The notes: a model not told the origin generated them from the letters alone. A DNA stretch of 64,000 nucleotides from Nymphaea colorata (GCF_008831285.2 NC_045150.1:16799362-16863361); one strand, 5' to 3'. Positions 36,030 through 46,101 are shown, counted from the stretch's first letter. Program-made: numbers and translations.

Positions 36030-37760
36030 CAAAAAAATTTCAAAATGAATAGCATATTCATAAATCATGATCCAAAACACAGTATGGAAGTAATTAACAT
36101 ACAAATATATCAGCTTTCTTGATTCTCCGTCTCCTCATCAAAATTAGAATGAGCAACAGGTCACCCTTTTAAGATATATTGACATTGCTATGGTTATGGC
36201 TCACACTATTATCAAAGAGTCAAGTTATAGAGAAGGGATCGATTTTCGAAACATTGTATGGAAGATTTTAAATGAAAAGTTGTGAGGAACTATGTACAAG
36301 AAAGGATTAGAGTGAAAAAGGAAACAGAAAAGAGGGGAATTTTTAATTTTCAACTCAAAAGCTGGACAACTTTGGACTCGGCCAAAGTTGACCGAGTCCG
36401 AAAATGGACAAAAATGATCCTGGGTACGTTGACCATACCCGGTGTTGCATTGACCGCACCTTTGCCGCAACCAGGGCCGTACCCATACCCGTACCGTGCG
36501 GGTACTCCTCCCGTGTGACATAGGTCCTAACTAGTCTGTTAAGGCCTTCAGCTACCTGTATCTGACTTCCAATTTTGACAAATTAGGGCCTTGGCTTTTT
36601 TCACATCTCATTTTGTACCTTTATTTTATTCTTAACATTTTATCCTTTCATTATAGCATCTTATAATTTCAGTTTATTTAAACATTGCGATGATTTTACA
36701 TTTCTTGACAAGTCTCTCAACTTTTTTTTGATGCTTAAGCTTGATTTGCCTCATGTCTTTCTGTACTAGGGCAGGTTACATTTTAGGAAGACGGGACTGC
36801 ATATTTCCACACCCCCAGTTTAACACCATACGTTCCTGCTGGCCTTGACAGGGTGGGCCAGGGTGCCTAATTTTGTACACAGGTCTTGTGGTGTTTTTGT
36901 GACCTTCCAGCATGCTGTAGCTGCACCACAGATATTATGCTAACCGCAGAAGGAGTTGCATTTAAACAACTCTTGCAACTAGTCAGTTCCATCTTTCTGT
37001 AGGGCACCTCTCTTTTTCTTTGGATAGAAAACTACACACTGCTCTTTGACATTGAGGAAAGGTGGAAAATGCCTGGGGCCTACATACTTAGCACTTTGTT
37101 TATTTGACCATGCATTTGATCTTGAATTGACTTCACTCGAGTAGTCTGATGAATTTTATGAACGCAAGTGACTGAAATAAGTTGTTTATTCCTGAAAAAT
37201 GTTCTAAATCAGCTCCTGGAATGTATGCAGAGTTTCTCCATTCCCCAAGATCCATTGGTGAGCAAATATGTTGCTTTAGGACTGAGCCCAGAAGCTGTTA
37301 CCTTGGCTGTGAAAAATTATGGTGACAATCCAACCAAGGTGAGTGTCCTTTGCTATCTAGATGTCCAGTGAAGGTATGCCTCCTCACTAATGCATGCACA
37401 TTTCACCAGTAAAGTATTGGCTTGCATGACCTCCGGTGGCTTTTTTTTCCCCTAGGCCACAAGCGTGTGTCAATAAAAAGTTTACTGATGTTATCCCCTT
37501 ATTGACAACTTTTTAGGCGCCGGTGATGAGTGGAAACCTTGTAGTGTATTTATCTACCAATCTGGAGTAGTGAATCACCATTTAGGGAAAAAAAATTTGG
37601 ACAAATGAAAACTTGACCTTTTTCCCTGTAGGTTCGCGAATTTGTCATGTCATATAATCGCCTACGGGAAATGGGGTTCGCAGCAAATACGGTTGCTGAA
37701 GTTCTGGCAAAGTATGATAATGATATGGAGAAAGCTGTTGCACATTTCTTAACAGCTTGA
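19889..37760 (+). CDS. UBA-domain protein, plant At5g53330-like, five exons
   Basis: Coding exons: 19889-20060, 22266-22318, 22578-22742, 37231-37338 and 37632-37760. All have GT...AG junctions and compatible phases, giving 208 residues. The start is the ATG in AGCCATGGCTTACG. The N-terminus is proline-rich (MAYDFRKNGPPYDPYR, then a glycine/proline tract to about residue 57). Residues 76-130 carry an acidic block with FQFDFDLERKILAEAEKDG. Residues 139-167 and 176-206 form two successive UBA-like helical motifs (ALGLSPEAVTLAVKNYGDNP and LREMGFAANTVAEVLAKYDN), expected to bind ubiquitin. From memory the layout matches an Arabidopsis UBA/EF1B-like protein of about 220 residues. Intron 3 is 14.5 kb and holds two nested copia elements. 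Exon 4 could instead start at 37213, adding six residues. Confidence 0.85.
22261..22270 (+). promoter_or_regulatory. Tandem NAGNAG-type splice acceptor, exon 2
   Basis: The acceptor reads TTCAGCAG|GA. Using the first AG (exon from 22266) joins T to CA and keeps the frame. Using the second AG (exon from 22269) makes T+GA, an immediate stop. The first site must therefore be used for protein, and slippage would give a premature stop. Confidence 0.6.
23144..23598. mobile_element. hAT-like MITE in intron 3 of the UBA gene
   Basis: The left end TAAGGCTGGACA and right end TGCCCACCCTTA are imperfect inverted repeats (right end reversed: TAAGGGTGGGCA). Flanks TTTGTATC and GACGTATC match at 5 of 8 positions, a decayed 8-bp duplication. 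The subterminal parts are rich in GGCCCG/CGGGCC words, as in the copy at 49527-49822, and a GA repeat lies inside near 23457-23470. No coding capacity. Confidence 0.6.
24075..24079. repeat. Target site duplication GTATC, left copy
   Basis: GTATC directly precedes the left LTR at 24080 and recurs at 34842-34846 directly after the right LTR. A 5-bp duplication is standard for copia integration and fixes the outer element boundaries. Confidence 0.95.
24080..24363 (-). repeat. 3' LTR of outer copia
   Basis: A 284-bp repeat with TG...CA ends, paired with 34559-34841. Read on the minus strand it starts TGTTAGAATATG and ends TTTCTACA. A TATA-like TTTATATT lies at about 24256-24249 on the minus strand. 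The gag-pol stop codon (TAG) lies in its first bases. Confidence 0.95.
24358..28529 (-). CDS. Outer copia gag-pol polyprotein, main part
   Basis: An open frame of about 1390 codons runs from the nested insertion to the TAG inside the LTR. It has no genuine ATG at its start because the gag N-terminus lies beyond the insertion at 34040-34192 in the same frame. Counting from 28449: CCHC knuckle CTHCNKLGHSVDFC at residue 175 (27927); protease VDSGATHHM at 277; pre-integrase HHCC at 414-446; integrase D473, D536 and E572 (D,D-35-E); RT YVDD at 1040-1043 (25332-25321); and RNase H with SDADWAG at 1205, SSAEAEY and CDNKSAINLANNP. All catalytic motifs are present. It ends KLGMFDMYAKLEGEC. Its start reads SRGRLSYITGDK, continuing the split gag without loss. 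Confidence 0.95.
24364..24376 (-). other. Polypurine tract of outer copia
   Basis: Minus-strand GCTTGAGGGGGAG immediately before the 3' LTR, the expected primer for plus-strand DNA synthesis. It also encodes part of the LEGE residues at the end of pol. Confidence 0.9.
28525..28529. repeat. Target site duplication GCTAG of the nested element, left copy
   Basis: GCTAG lies just left of the inner LTR and recurs at 34040-34044 just right of the other LTR. It proves integration of the inner element into the outer gag sequence. Confidence 0.95.
28530..28778 (+). repeat. 5' LTR of inner copia
   Basis: 249 bp with TG...CA ends, starting TGTTGATAGATT and ending TTTCTACA. The partner is 33791-34039. 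No clear TATA box. Confidence 0.95.
28779..28790 (+). other. PBS of inner copia
   Basis: TGGTATCAGAGC, directly abutting the LTR. It is complementary to the 3' part of plant initiator methionine tRNA, as usual for plant copia elements. Confidence 0.93.
28791..29470 (+). repeat. GC-rich leader of inner copia with a GCCCGACGCC-type minisatellite
   Basis: Untranslated leader between the PBS and gag. From about 28855 to 29010 the words TGCCCGACG, CGCCCGTGCC and GACGTCCGTG recur about every 10-20 bp. After that come irregular repeats of CGCCCAGCG and CAGCGACG to about 29180. The reading frames through it are proline/arginine artefacts. Its composition differs sharply from the AT-rich surroundings. 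Confidence 0.85.
29471..33796 (+). pseudogene. Inner copia gag-pol, interrupted by two stop codons
   Basis: The frame starts at the ATG at 29471 (MAASSSSTVN; an in-frame GTG lies 6 nt upstream) and ends with TGA at 33794-33796 inside the 3' LTR. In order: gag with an LTKDNYFSWSPAM motif; CCHC knuckle CTHCKKTGHTVDYC (30236-30277); protease ADSGATHHM (about 30521); integrase with HSDVWGPSG, RSDNAREY and NGVAERKN; RT with LVYVDDMIVTG (YVDD 32822-32833); and RNase H with SDADWAG. Two stops interrupt it: TAA at 30062-30064 and TAA at 33191-33193. At both sites the outer element has glutamine (RSQILN; RQFMHAP), so each is a CAA-to-TAA change. Everything else stays in frame. Confidence 0.93.
33777..33790 (+). 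other. Polypurine tract of inner copia
   Basis: ACTTGAGGGGGAG lies immediately before the 3' LTR. It overlaps the codons for LEGE. Confidence 0.9.
33791..34039 (+). repeat. 3' LTR of inner copia
   Basis: 249 bp, one substitution from 28530-28778. Followed by the second GCTAG duplication at 34040-34044. Confidence 0.95.
34040..34192 (-). CDS. Outer copia gag, N-terminal exiled part
   Basis: The start of the outer gag, separated from the rest by the nested element. The ATG is at 34192 (MAEAMGTQKDAVLDAG), followed by the copia gag motif LTKDNYLSWSAALEIGIT and the GCTAG junction. It lies in the same frame as the part ending at 28529 once the insert and one duplication copy are discounted. In its present state translation would run into the inner LTR and stop, so it is inactive. 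Confidence 0.9.
34193..34546 (-). repeat. GC-rich leader of outer copia with a GGCGGGAATGAGGCAGC minisatellite
   Basis: Untranslated leader between the PBS and gag. On the plus strand GGGAATGAGGCAGCG repeats at about 18-27-bp intervals from 34226 to 34325 with CGGCGACAG spacers. The array then decays into CGGCGG-rich sequence. As in the inner element, long frames here are artefacts of composition. Confidence 0.85.
34547..34558 (-). other. PBS of outer copia
   Basis: Minus-strand TGGTATCAGAGC, directly abutting the 5' LTR. Identical to that of the inner element. Confidence 0.93.
34559..34841 (-). repeat. 5' LTR of outer copia
   Basis: 283 bp, nearly identical to 24080-24363. Followed at 34842-34846 by the GTATC duplication. 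Confidence 0.95.
34847..35920. other. Intron 3 sequence of the UBA gene, nothing else recognised
   Basis: AT-rich intronic DNA between the copia nest and the next small transposon. No domain-bearing frame and no transposon ends. Confidence 0.55.
35929..36523 (+). mobile_element. Non-autonomous DNA transposon, CTATGTCACA family, copy 2
   Basis: 595 bp beginning CTATGTCACA and ending TGTGACATAG, a perfect 10-bp inverted repeat. The flanks GTCTTAAC (35921-35928) and GTCCTAAC (36524-36531) match at 7 of 8 positions. The subterminal regions hold GGTACGGGTACGG and CCGTACCC words, and the core is AT-rich with a palindromic CA/TA/TG microsatellite. No transposase. Located in intron 3 of the UBA gene. 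Confidence 0.8.
35957..36030. repeat. Compound palindromic microsatellite (AC)n(AT)n(GT)n
   Basis: An AC run, a long AT run and a GT run follow each other, so the block can fold back on itself. It sits inside the small transposon. Confidence 0.9.
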
Positions 37761-38180
37761 CATAACCTTGACATGCAGATTCTTATGCATTTTCTTCAGT
37801 CACTGAACCGCTGCTCCCGCATTTTGCGAGTGTCTGTGCAAAAATTTGTGTGTATAGATACACTTATGCATAGATATTTCCATTGTCTGTTTTATATGTT
37901 TGGCGAGAGGCTTAAACCCTCCTGATGCATGCATGCTTGGGCCAATCATCATGAAAGCCATTTCAAACATGATCCAGGTTGGTGGAAAACAATGTTGTTT
38001 CACAGATAATTAGCGGAGGGTGGGCTTACTCTCTTAAATTGGTTTTCTTGCTCTTAGTTTACTTCATGTATGTTGTCATGTAAATTCTTCTTAAAGCAAT
38101 GGTTTTCTCGCTTTCATTTCGTACTGTTGCTTCATTTGCCATTTTCATGTACGTGAATAAATCTTTCGAGTTAAATGCGT
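37761..38180 (+). terminator. 3' UTR and polyadenylation region of the UBA gene
   Basis: Sequence after the TGA at 37758-37760. A canonical AATAAA at 38156-38161, preceded by T-rich stretches and TGTA words, is a plausible poly(A) signal. Confidence 0.45.
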
Positions 38181-41100
38181 CAAGCATGTGTCATTTTGCT
38201 GCAAATTGAAAATAATGAAGAACTGAATTCTTATGTGTAATGAAATAAAAATTGATGAGTATTGGTTTCACCATCATCAAAGTAGATCGCCTCCATTTTA
38301 ATGAAGAGGGTTACAGCAGTAATCCTATATCGTGGCGGACACCAATCGTTAGCAATATTCTGATGGACCTCCGGCAGGTACAGTCCTCCTTAGCAAGTAG
38401 TAAAAAGAAAAAATCCATTTCAGAGCCTCTTTTTTTGGCCTATAATTTTGACAAAGGGCCTATCTCTGTGATTTTGACTGCAAAAGACAAAGTTTTCATT
38501 TGATAATTTCAGATAAGGGCTTGGATGGATATTTATTTAACCTAAAAAAAAAAAAAACAAAAAACGTGAGCTAATAGGATAAGAATGTAATCTAGGGTAA
38601 TATTGGAAATTGCAGTAAACGTTTTCTATTTCTCCAAATTAACAAAACTTCATTAATTTGAAGTCTTTATTTGACAGTTTCTTTGTAGAGTATTGTTTTT
38701 TCAAGGAAATTGTAAAAAAAAAAAAAAAAAATTGGGAAATATAGTCCAGAGGTAAGCCTGAAAATGAAAAATTCTTTAATAAGATACATTTTCTTTTTCC
38801 AATTTAGCAACACAAGGTGTTAGGTCATTGAGTAAGGAGGACTTTGTTGTCATCAATAAACCTGCCATTTTCTTCAAAAGCTTATAAATGAGATGCACCT
38901 ATAAATTGCATAAAAGTTGGCGATGGATGAGCTGTTGCACTTGATCCTTATTCCAGGTTCGGATCTCTTGGCATGTACTATCAACATTAGAAATTGAGAC
39001 GATTCAGCTCCAGCGATGTGGTAGGCTACGGGAACGCCTAAACGGCCTATTCAGTTAAATCCGAATTCAAATATGAAACTGGTCAATATTTACTTAAATC
39101 TAAATTCAATCAGATTTCATATCTTATATCCAAATCCCCTTCAAAGTCTATCGAATATCATTTTCTTTTTCATATTCGATTTTTTATGCGGTTCAGTAGG
39201 ATATCGCATCTATTGATATTCTTAAGCATTAACACAGAAACCTACTTAAATATAAACATGCACTACAATTGTGATAGGAGGCTCATGCAGTTATATAGAA
39301 GAAGAACCGGTTTTAGTTTTTGGCAAGGAACTTTAACTATAAGAATTGGGAAGCCTTTATCGTCTTTTGGGCTCAGAAATTATATTATATTTATCTTCCA
39401 AATGGGGACATTTGATTACCCTCAATCTACTTTGATTAAGATCCTTAGGATATGAGATCCATGGATCTAAGATCAGACCCTCCTTCCGTTGGAGGTTAGG
39501 CCTTCTATCCTTTTATGACAGTAAGTCAAAAATTGCAATCCAAGAAGTGAGCATCAAATACAGGTCATGAAGTATAGCAACAACATCAAGACTGGGGTAA
39601 CCTTCCTCTCGTCTTAAATCAGACATTTTCTCCACACAAAAAAGGTAAAATGAGGAACTTATGTGTAGGTCTTAAGTTTTGATTTAATAGCTTAGTTTTA
39701 TGAAATTAACCATGCATTTCATTATGAATCGGTTGCCACATGAGCAAAAGCATGCCACAGAAGTGATTCGCGGTCACTGTCACCTTGGTCGTGCCTTCTT
39801 GGAAAGTTTGACCATCACGTCACGCCCTGAGCAAAGGCCTACGCTTTGCGAGTGCTTTGTGTAAAGAACTCTGTTTTCGGCAAAAATAAACTTCAAGTTT
39901 TACATAATACAATATTATTGAAAGTGGAAGTCTATTGGGTAAGATGCCCGGATGATTGAGGCCTATGCCGATGGGTACTTAAATATTTTGGGGACAAATC
40001 TTTGCCATATCAACTTCACAAAGGAATCATTCCCTCTACAATCTTTTTTTTTTCTCTTTTTCCATTTGAGGGATCAATTCGTACACTTAAAGAGGACCGA
40101 CCCTTTATCAACAGCACACCTCAGTTCGTGTTTTGGATTTTCAGCGGCCCCCTTGCTTGCTACAGCAAATGTACTACTTTAACGCGGCCACTCTTTATTT
40201 AGGAAAAGTTTGTTTTTCTTTGAAGACTCTCGTTCTTTCTCTCTCTCTCTCTCTCTCTCATCAAAGCATTTGGGGCACTTGTGATTGTTCGGTAAATTTG
40301 TTTGAATGATTCAAGTAAATTCATGAAACGATAATTTGTCCTAATCTTTACCGTAGATTTATAAAATACTTACAAAGCATTCATCGTATCAAACAAACAA
40401 CCTCTACAGATCTATTTGACAAACCGAATGTAACTGTTTCATGAATATGACCCAAAAGATATAAACAGGCATAGAACACTTTAAAATATGTTATATAAAT
40501 TTATTTCAACTTTTAAGGTAGATTCATGACATAGTTACAAATGGTTCTATTTGTCAAACAGACCGTAGGAAGTCATTTGGCAGAAAGAATATCTAGAGAG
40601 TATTCTTCTTGCCAAATAACCCTTAAAGGCCCTAGATTTGGGATCTTCAACACTGAGAGCAGGCAGTGATCATGGATTTGGTAAGGTGGCAACTACAGCA
40701 AGCCTGACTTCAACTGGCTTACCCAATCCTGATAAACTGCTATTAGAAATACTGGTTCTGAAACAAAATCTAGAGTCAGTGTTCACATATACCTAGCTTC
40801 AACTTGCTTACCCAATCCTGGTAAACTGCTATTAGAATACTAGTTCTGAAACAAAAGCTAGAGTCAGTGTTCACATGTATATATTTGGATTGCATTTTTG
40901 TGAAATTTAAATGATATGATATATATATAAATATAATGGGGAAGGGTATGATCTTAAATCCACAGTTCTCAAATCATAAGGACCTCAAATCCAATACTGT
41001 CAAATGCCTCCTAAACATGGACAATGCATGTGGAGGGCGATGCATATGCATGAGTGTAACATCAAATATTACCTCCCCCAAATGATGTCTGAAATTCCAT

Positions 41101-43751
41101 TTCTTTATGTTTTTCAGCTCCTAAAATTCCCGTAAGTGTAATCCCGGTTGTCATACCTTCCAAGGAGTAGTTCTTACCATAATGAACACAAAAACCTTGT
41201 TCCCTTTCCTCTCTCACTCTAACGAATTCTATAAATTAAACTTGGTAAGTAATTAAATGCTAGATCACTTTGAATTATAGTGTCAAGCAGTGTTCAAATT
41301 GCCAAAATTAGAACCTTGTGTGCATGAAGTTGCAAGAGCTTGGTGGAAAGGATCATTTGAGCTTAAATTACATCTTTTTCCCCTATTTTCAAAGAAATAA
41401 CCATTCAAGGGTTCAGTTTTAGGACCAACTGATCAAAGAAGACTGCAGAAGCCTCTTATCAAGAGATGAAGCTGTCATGATTACTTTTCACACTTTAAAG
41501 CTATCTTACACACACACACGCACATATATATATATACACACACACACACACGGACACATGCATGGAGAATTTGAAGAGAAATAAATAAAGAAGAAAATGA
41601 AGTGCAGATGATGTGGTCCGTTTACCCTCGTTAATTAAGAGAGCCCCAAACATGAGCCGTTGATGCCAGTAAAGGGAGGCAGAATTTTTTGGGTAAGAAG
41701 CACTCTCACCACCAGCCCAGGTCCGATGTAAGTGCCCTTATGCAATTTCTAAATCATTACATTGTCGTTTCTAAGTTTTCCAATGAACCCTTTGAGGGAC
41801 TGGTTTGGGCCAGCCCCCATGTATCTCCGCCTCCAGATTTTAATTTGGAATAAGAATGAATAGCCAAAACTTAACCTGAATGACCCACATGAGCCCACAT
41901 TTTAACGTCAACAGTGCTTAGACATATACTTAGTTAGAAGACAAAGCGGGTTATATACACCGGCTTATGCACGAAAATTTTTTGCACAGGCCTTGTGATG
42001 CTGCTACGTAGTGATCAAAGGTTTTAGGGTTTGATAAAGCACAGACTGAACGATTATGTCAGTCCATATAAATGTCGCTAAATGGCAAAGAACGGTCTTT
42101 ATTTTTTGTCTTGCTTATGTTGTTATCTCATGCACCTATCATTATCACATACTCTTGTCATTCTCTTATACCTACTGTCAATATTTGATACCATCCTCTG
42201 TCATTATCTCAGATCTCAGACACTATGGACATGAGATAATGATAAAGGACAGACATAGTTAAAAATGTTCTCCTGCAATGTCAGGGTGTTGAAGTAAATG
42301 TACATATTGGTAGTAGGGTCCACCCTCTGCTTATGCTAGTTGTGTAGCAGACAAAACTCATTCTCATTAAAAGTCGGTCCAGATCATGCAAGGATCACTT
42401 TGAGGCAAACTTTGACATCGACCTTATGCGCACTAACCATGTGTAGGCTTCAAAGCATGCGTGCGATGAACGATCAATTGTCTTTACCTTTTTTGTTCTT
42501 GCAACAGCTTATAGGAATTCGACCACACAGACCAGTGAGGCACTTGTTTCTTTATCAAAGAACTGTGTCAAATCAACTAATATACAAGAACCCAAATAGA
42601 TATTTGAGAAATTTTGAGAATCAAAGGCTTAAGGATCTCAATATATAGATTTAGTTATAGAAAACGTATTCTGATTTCACAAAAGTTTAGATCAGAAAAA
42701 ATATTATGCCTTTACCACTGGTTAACTTTTTGAATTTCAGAGAACAAAAGGTTGTGGCAAGTTGTCTAGCTTTCTTCACCTATACAATTCTCAAATTTAA
42801 GATTCATGCTAAGTGTGCTGTGAAAGCACTAACATTCCAAGCAATCAAACATGACCTTATATCTCCATGATGACACATATATCTGCTTGGAGATTGATGT
42901 GGTGTGTTTCTTGTTCATCATGTAGCAAGTTGTTTGGGATGGTGGTAAGGAGATAATGTAGGAAAAGTATATGATGACTAATTAAAGTTCACTACAATGG
43001 GAAAATGCCAACCTATACATCATTATCGTTCCTTATACTTTTTTATTTTTTGGGTGAGCGAGGTTTTCTACCACCTTGCATAAGGCTGAAGCTTCCACCC
43101 AACCCCTTATTTCTTTAAGATACAAGGTCGGCTTTGACATGGGTGGAGATAGGAATCTTTCATTAGGGGAGAAGAAATATAGTTTCAAAACTTTGACATG
43201 AATTGAAATTTAATTTTTAAAATTTTTTATAAAGGGTAAGTAATTTTTTTAAATTGTATATAGAATTTTTTCCTTTTGAAAAATTTGAGTAGAGCCATTG
43301 CCCCTTGCTGTCCCCACTGGCAACGTAGGGTTCGCATGTTCGTTGTGATGCAGGAGAGAGATTGGATGTTGACGATTTGGCTAGTGACGTATGGACAAGA
43401 GCACGCTTCTTAGAGACCACCTGTTTAGCAGGGACAGGCACACCTCTGGTGCGTGGGGATTTTGATCAATATTATATTTTTATAAAAAGGAAGAGAAAAA
43501 AACATTTAAAAAAAAAAAAAAAAAACAAAGGTAATATTCACGTTTGGTGTGGGCTGGGGGTTAATATATCTCAAATCATGAAATTTTATAATCAAAACGC
43601 TCATTTTTTAAGAAATTAAAATTATTAAACAAACGGGGTGTCATGTTTTTGGAATTAAGAAATTGAAACATGGAATTTTGATTCCATTTCAATTTAAGGA
43701 GGAATTATGATTCTGAAAACTCCTTCATTCAAAATTCCAAACCATCAAACG
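38181..43751. other. Gene-free intergenic region
   Basis: AT-rich DNA with short frames that lack domains. It contains poly-A/T runs (38546, 38713), a CT run at about 40237-40259, a CA/TA/CA compound repeat at about 41511-41551 and tandem duplications listed separately. No retroelement proteins, transposon termini with target duplications, or RNA genes were recognised. Confidence 0.5.
40708..40884. repeat. Tandem duplication, period 89 bp
   Basis: The block starting CTTCAACTGGCTTACCC at 40708 recurs at 40797 (CTTCAACTTGCTTACCC) with the same order through CTAGAGTCAGTGTTCACAT. The copies differ at few sites. Confidence 0.85.
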
Positions 43752-43857
43752 CCTTCTTAACAAATTAAAAATGCTGGAATTAACTGCTCAGTTTGATAAG
43801 TACCCCTTCTTAACAAATTAAAAATGCTGGAATTAACTGCTCAGTTTGATAAGTACG
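43752..43857. repeat. Perfect tandem duplication, period 53 bp
   Basis: CCTTCTTAACAAATTAAAAA at 43752 recurs at 43805. I see no difference between the two units, so the duplication is recent or homogenised. Confidence 0.88.
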
Positions 43858-45223
43858 TATGACTTCTGTGTTGGCAAACTGTGACATAAAAGAATGTTTC
43901 AATGAGAGACATACTCACAAGCATTATCAGTTTCGATCTGAACATAAGCATTATATTATGCTTCTACAAGAATAATAAAGGTTTCAATGACATGAGCCAC
44001 TTCACTACGATTTTTTAGACAAAAGTGTTGTGAGATTAATCAGCAATAAACGTAATGAAGTATTGAAAGCCATGACCAAAGAAAAGGTGTGAGGGGGCCA
44101 CACATTCGAAATGAATCGAGGCAAAAGCTTTATTAGATGGACTATGAGGAATAGGGTACGAAGTCTGAAAATGTTTACCGTTGACATACTGCACATGATA
44201 CTAAGTTCATACTAGTGCTGAAAAACAAATTAGGAAACAACCATTGAAGTAAAACAAAAAGAAGGCGCCTGAGTCTTTCATGCCAATCTTAAAACAAGTT
44301 TAATTAGATCATCTCTACTCTTTTTCTCACCGATTGTTGTCATAAGAGCAATCGCAACCGTCAATGGCATCCGATACAACCCATTTGAAGCCAAACCAAT
44401 CCAATATTCCTCCTTGTCACCAAGTCTTGCAAAATATATCAATCAACAAAAAATATTAAAAGTTACATTTCAACTCCTTTGTGATCTTTGCTGACAGACA
44501 AAAGATTCAAAGGGAGATGATGATGTAAAAAGCATTATGAACTAGATATTTATTTAATAGCACAAGACTTCCTTTTCTAGCTACAGATAAACTGAATCTT
44601 AGCCTACCATAACAAGTCGCCTTTGTTCATCATACTTGACTCTAGAATAAACTTCATCAATGTTAGAAACTTCCCCGAGTTAAGAATTTGACTTTAAATG
44701 CCCTCAAATTCATCCTTAAAGCCTTCAAGAAACACAAAAATGTGACTTTTCCAAAAACAGTTTTTTGTCATATGCATACTCCCATTTATCTTTGGAGTAA
44801 CAATCCAACTCTTCTCAATTCGACTTGAGGGAAGCATAGAATTCAGCTACAATTTTATCTCCTTGCCAAAGAGCATATATATCTTTCATCAATTGGTAGA
44901 CATAGACATCTTTCTTTTTCTGCCCATACATCTGTTCAAGGACAAACCACATATTGTAGCCAGTCCTTTTCTCAAGAATCAATGACTGAATTTCAATAAA
45001 GATTGAGTTAACAATCCAGGTTTTTACTTGGTTGTCTTCAACATACCATGTTTTCCAATAAGGATCAGTTTCAGCATGCTATTTCTTCTTCCCATTTATG
45101 TATGAAATCTGGCCACAACCAGCAATTCCTATCATAATGGCTGCAGACCAGGGAAGGTAATTATCCTTGGTCAAGCGGATCGTCTCAACTTGGAAAGGGA
45201 GATTATCTGATTTCTGCGACATA

Positions 45224-45323
45224 CAATCCATTCTTTTAGTCGAGCTATCCCCTTCTGCTCAGCAGCAATCAAGCAATCCATTCTTTTAGTCGAGCTATCC
45301 CCTTCTGCTCAGCAGCAATCAGG
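45224..45323. repeat. Tandem duplication, period 50 bp, in the decayed copia leader/gag start
   Basis: CAATCCATTCTTTTAGTCGA at 45224 recurs at 45274, both continuing through CCCCTTCTGCTCAGCAGCAATC. The copies are essentially identical. Confidence 0.88.
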
Positions 45324-45605
45324 CGTAATGGAAATCTCAACGCACAAAAACCAGGCGATGCAAGAGAACCTGCTCCAGTCTGTGGCACTAGACCTACACA
45401 TAGAAGACGACACCACTTCCGACTATGCAAGAGGACTTGCTCCAGTTTGCGACAGAGCTGCACACAGTCAAAGTCCTCGCTGTTACTGTTTGTGCCGTGC
45501 AGCAAGCAATCCTCAAGTTCTGACGATATTCATGGTCTTCTGACGACAGGCGGCTATCTCCCACCAGAGGCGGCAGCCACAGGTGGCGTTGATACCAAGG
45601 CATGG

Positions 45606-45815
45606 ATTCAAGCGGATGGCTCCAACGATGGGACACTCAGGCAACAGCTCTAGCAGATTGGCTCCAGCGATGGGGCACTCAAGCAACAGCTCCAGCGATG
45701 GCGCACTCAGGCGATGGCTCCAATGGCAATGCACTCAGGCGATGGGCGATGGCTCCAGTGAAGGCCCACTCAGACGACGGCTCCAAAAGTGGCCCCAACG
45801 ACGGGTCACCAAGGA
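45606..45815 (-). repeat. Leader minisatellite of the decayed copia
   Basis: On the plus strand GGCTCCAGCGATGGGGCACTCAGGC-like units of about 33-48 bp repeat four to six times with drift. It lies between the PBS and gag, the same place as the arrays in the two young elements, but the unit sequence is different. Confidence 0.8.
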
Positions 45816-46101
45816 AAAAGTCTTCTTCGATAAAAAATAAATAAATCTTTAATACCAAGTAAAATGGATAACGAAAAAGAAAAGAGAACACACAAATTTA
45901 ACGTGAAAACCCCCTAAAAAACAAAAGGAAAAAACCATGATTGAAGAGGACGAACAGCGCTCCCTCGCAGCCGTTCACTCACTCTCCTAATTTCATTAAA
46001 AAAAATTTAAATTAGGGTTAAAACATACCTCTGACGACAATTACCACACTTAAGACCCATCCAGTCACAGACTCGTTAACAGGTATGAACTCTAGAATGA
46101 G

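Larger units (their letters stand above)
43880..46030 (-). pseudogene. Decayed copia element related to the young nested pair
   Basis: On the minus strand: an LTR remnant (about 46030-45859, with blocks like those in the outer LTR such as GAACACACAA and CGTGAAAACC); a mutated PBS TGGTATTAAAGA near 45858-45847; a leader with a minisatellite; and a gag remnant (about 45225-44640) with LTKDNYLPWSAA, WYVEDNQVKTWIVNS and LEQMYGQKKK, each matching the young elements. An integrase N-terminal remnant (about 44200-44000) contains SYPIPHSP and FGHGFQYFITFI. Many stops and frameshifts. RT and RNase H are absent. It sits just beyond the 3' end of the BTB gene. Confidence 0.78.

Noticed and set aside
35957-36030. 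Regular short repeats that might look like a CRISPR or structured array
   Set aside because: A simple AC/AT/GT microsatellite with no spacers, in a plant nuclear context.
45328-45844. Overlapping serine/glycine-rich frames at 45.3-45.8 kb
   Set aside because: Produced by the leader minisatellite of the decayed copia. Several frames on both strands are open at once.
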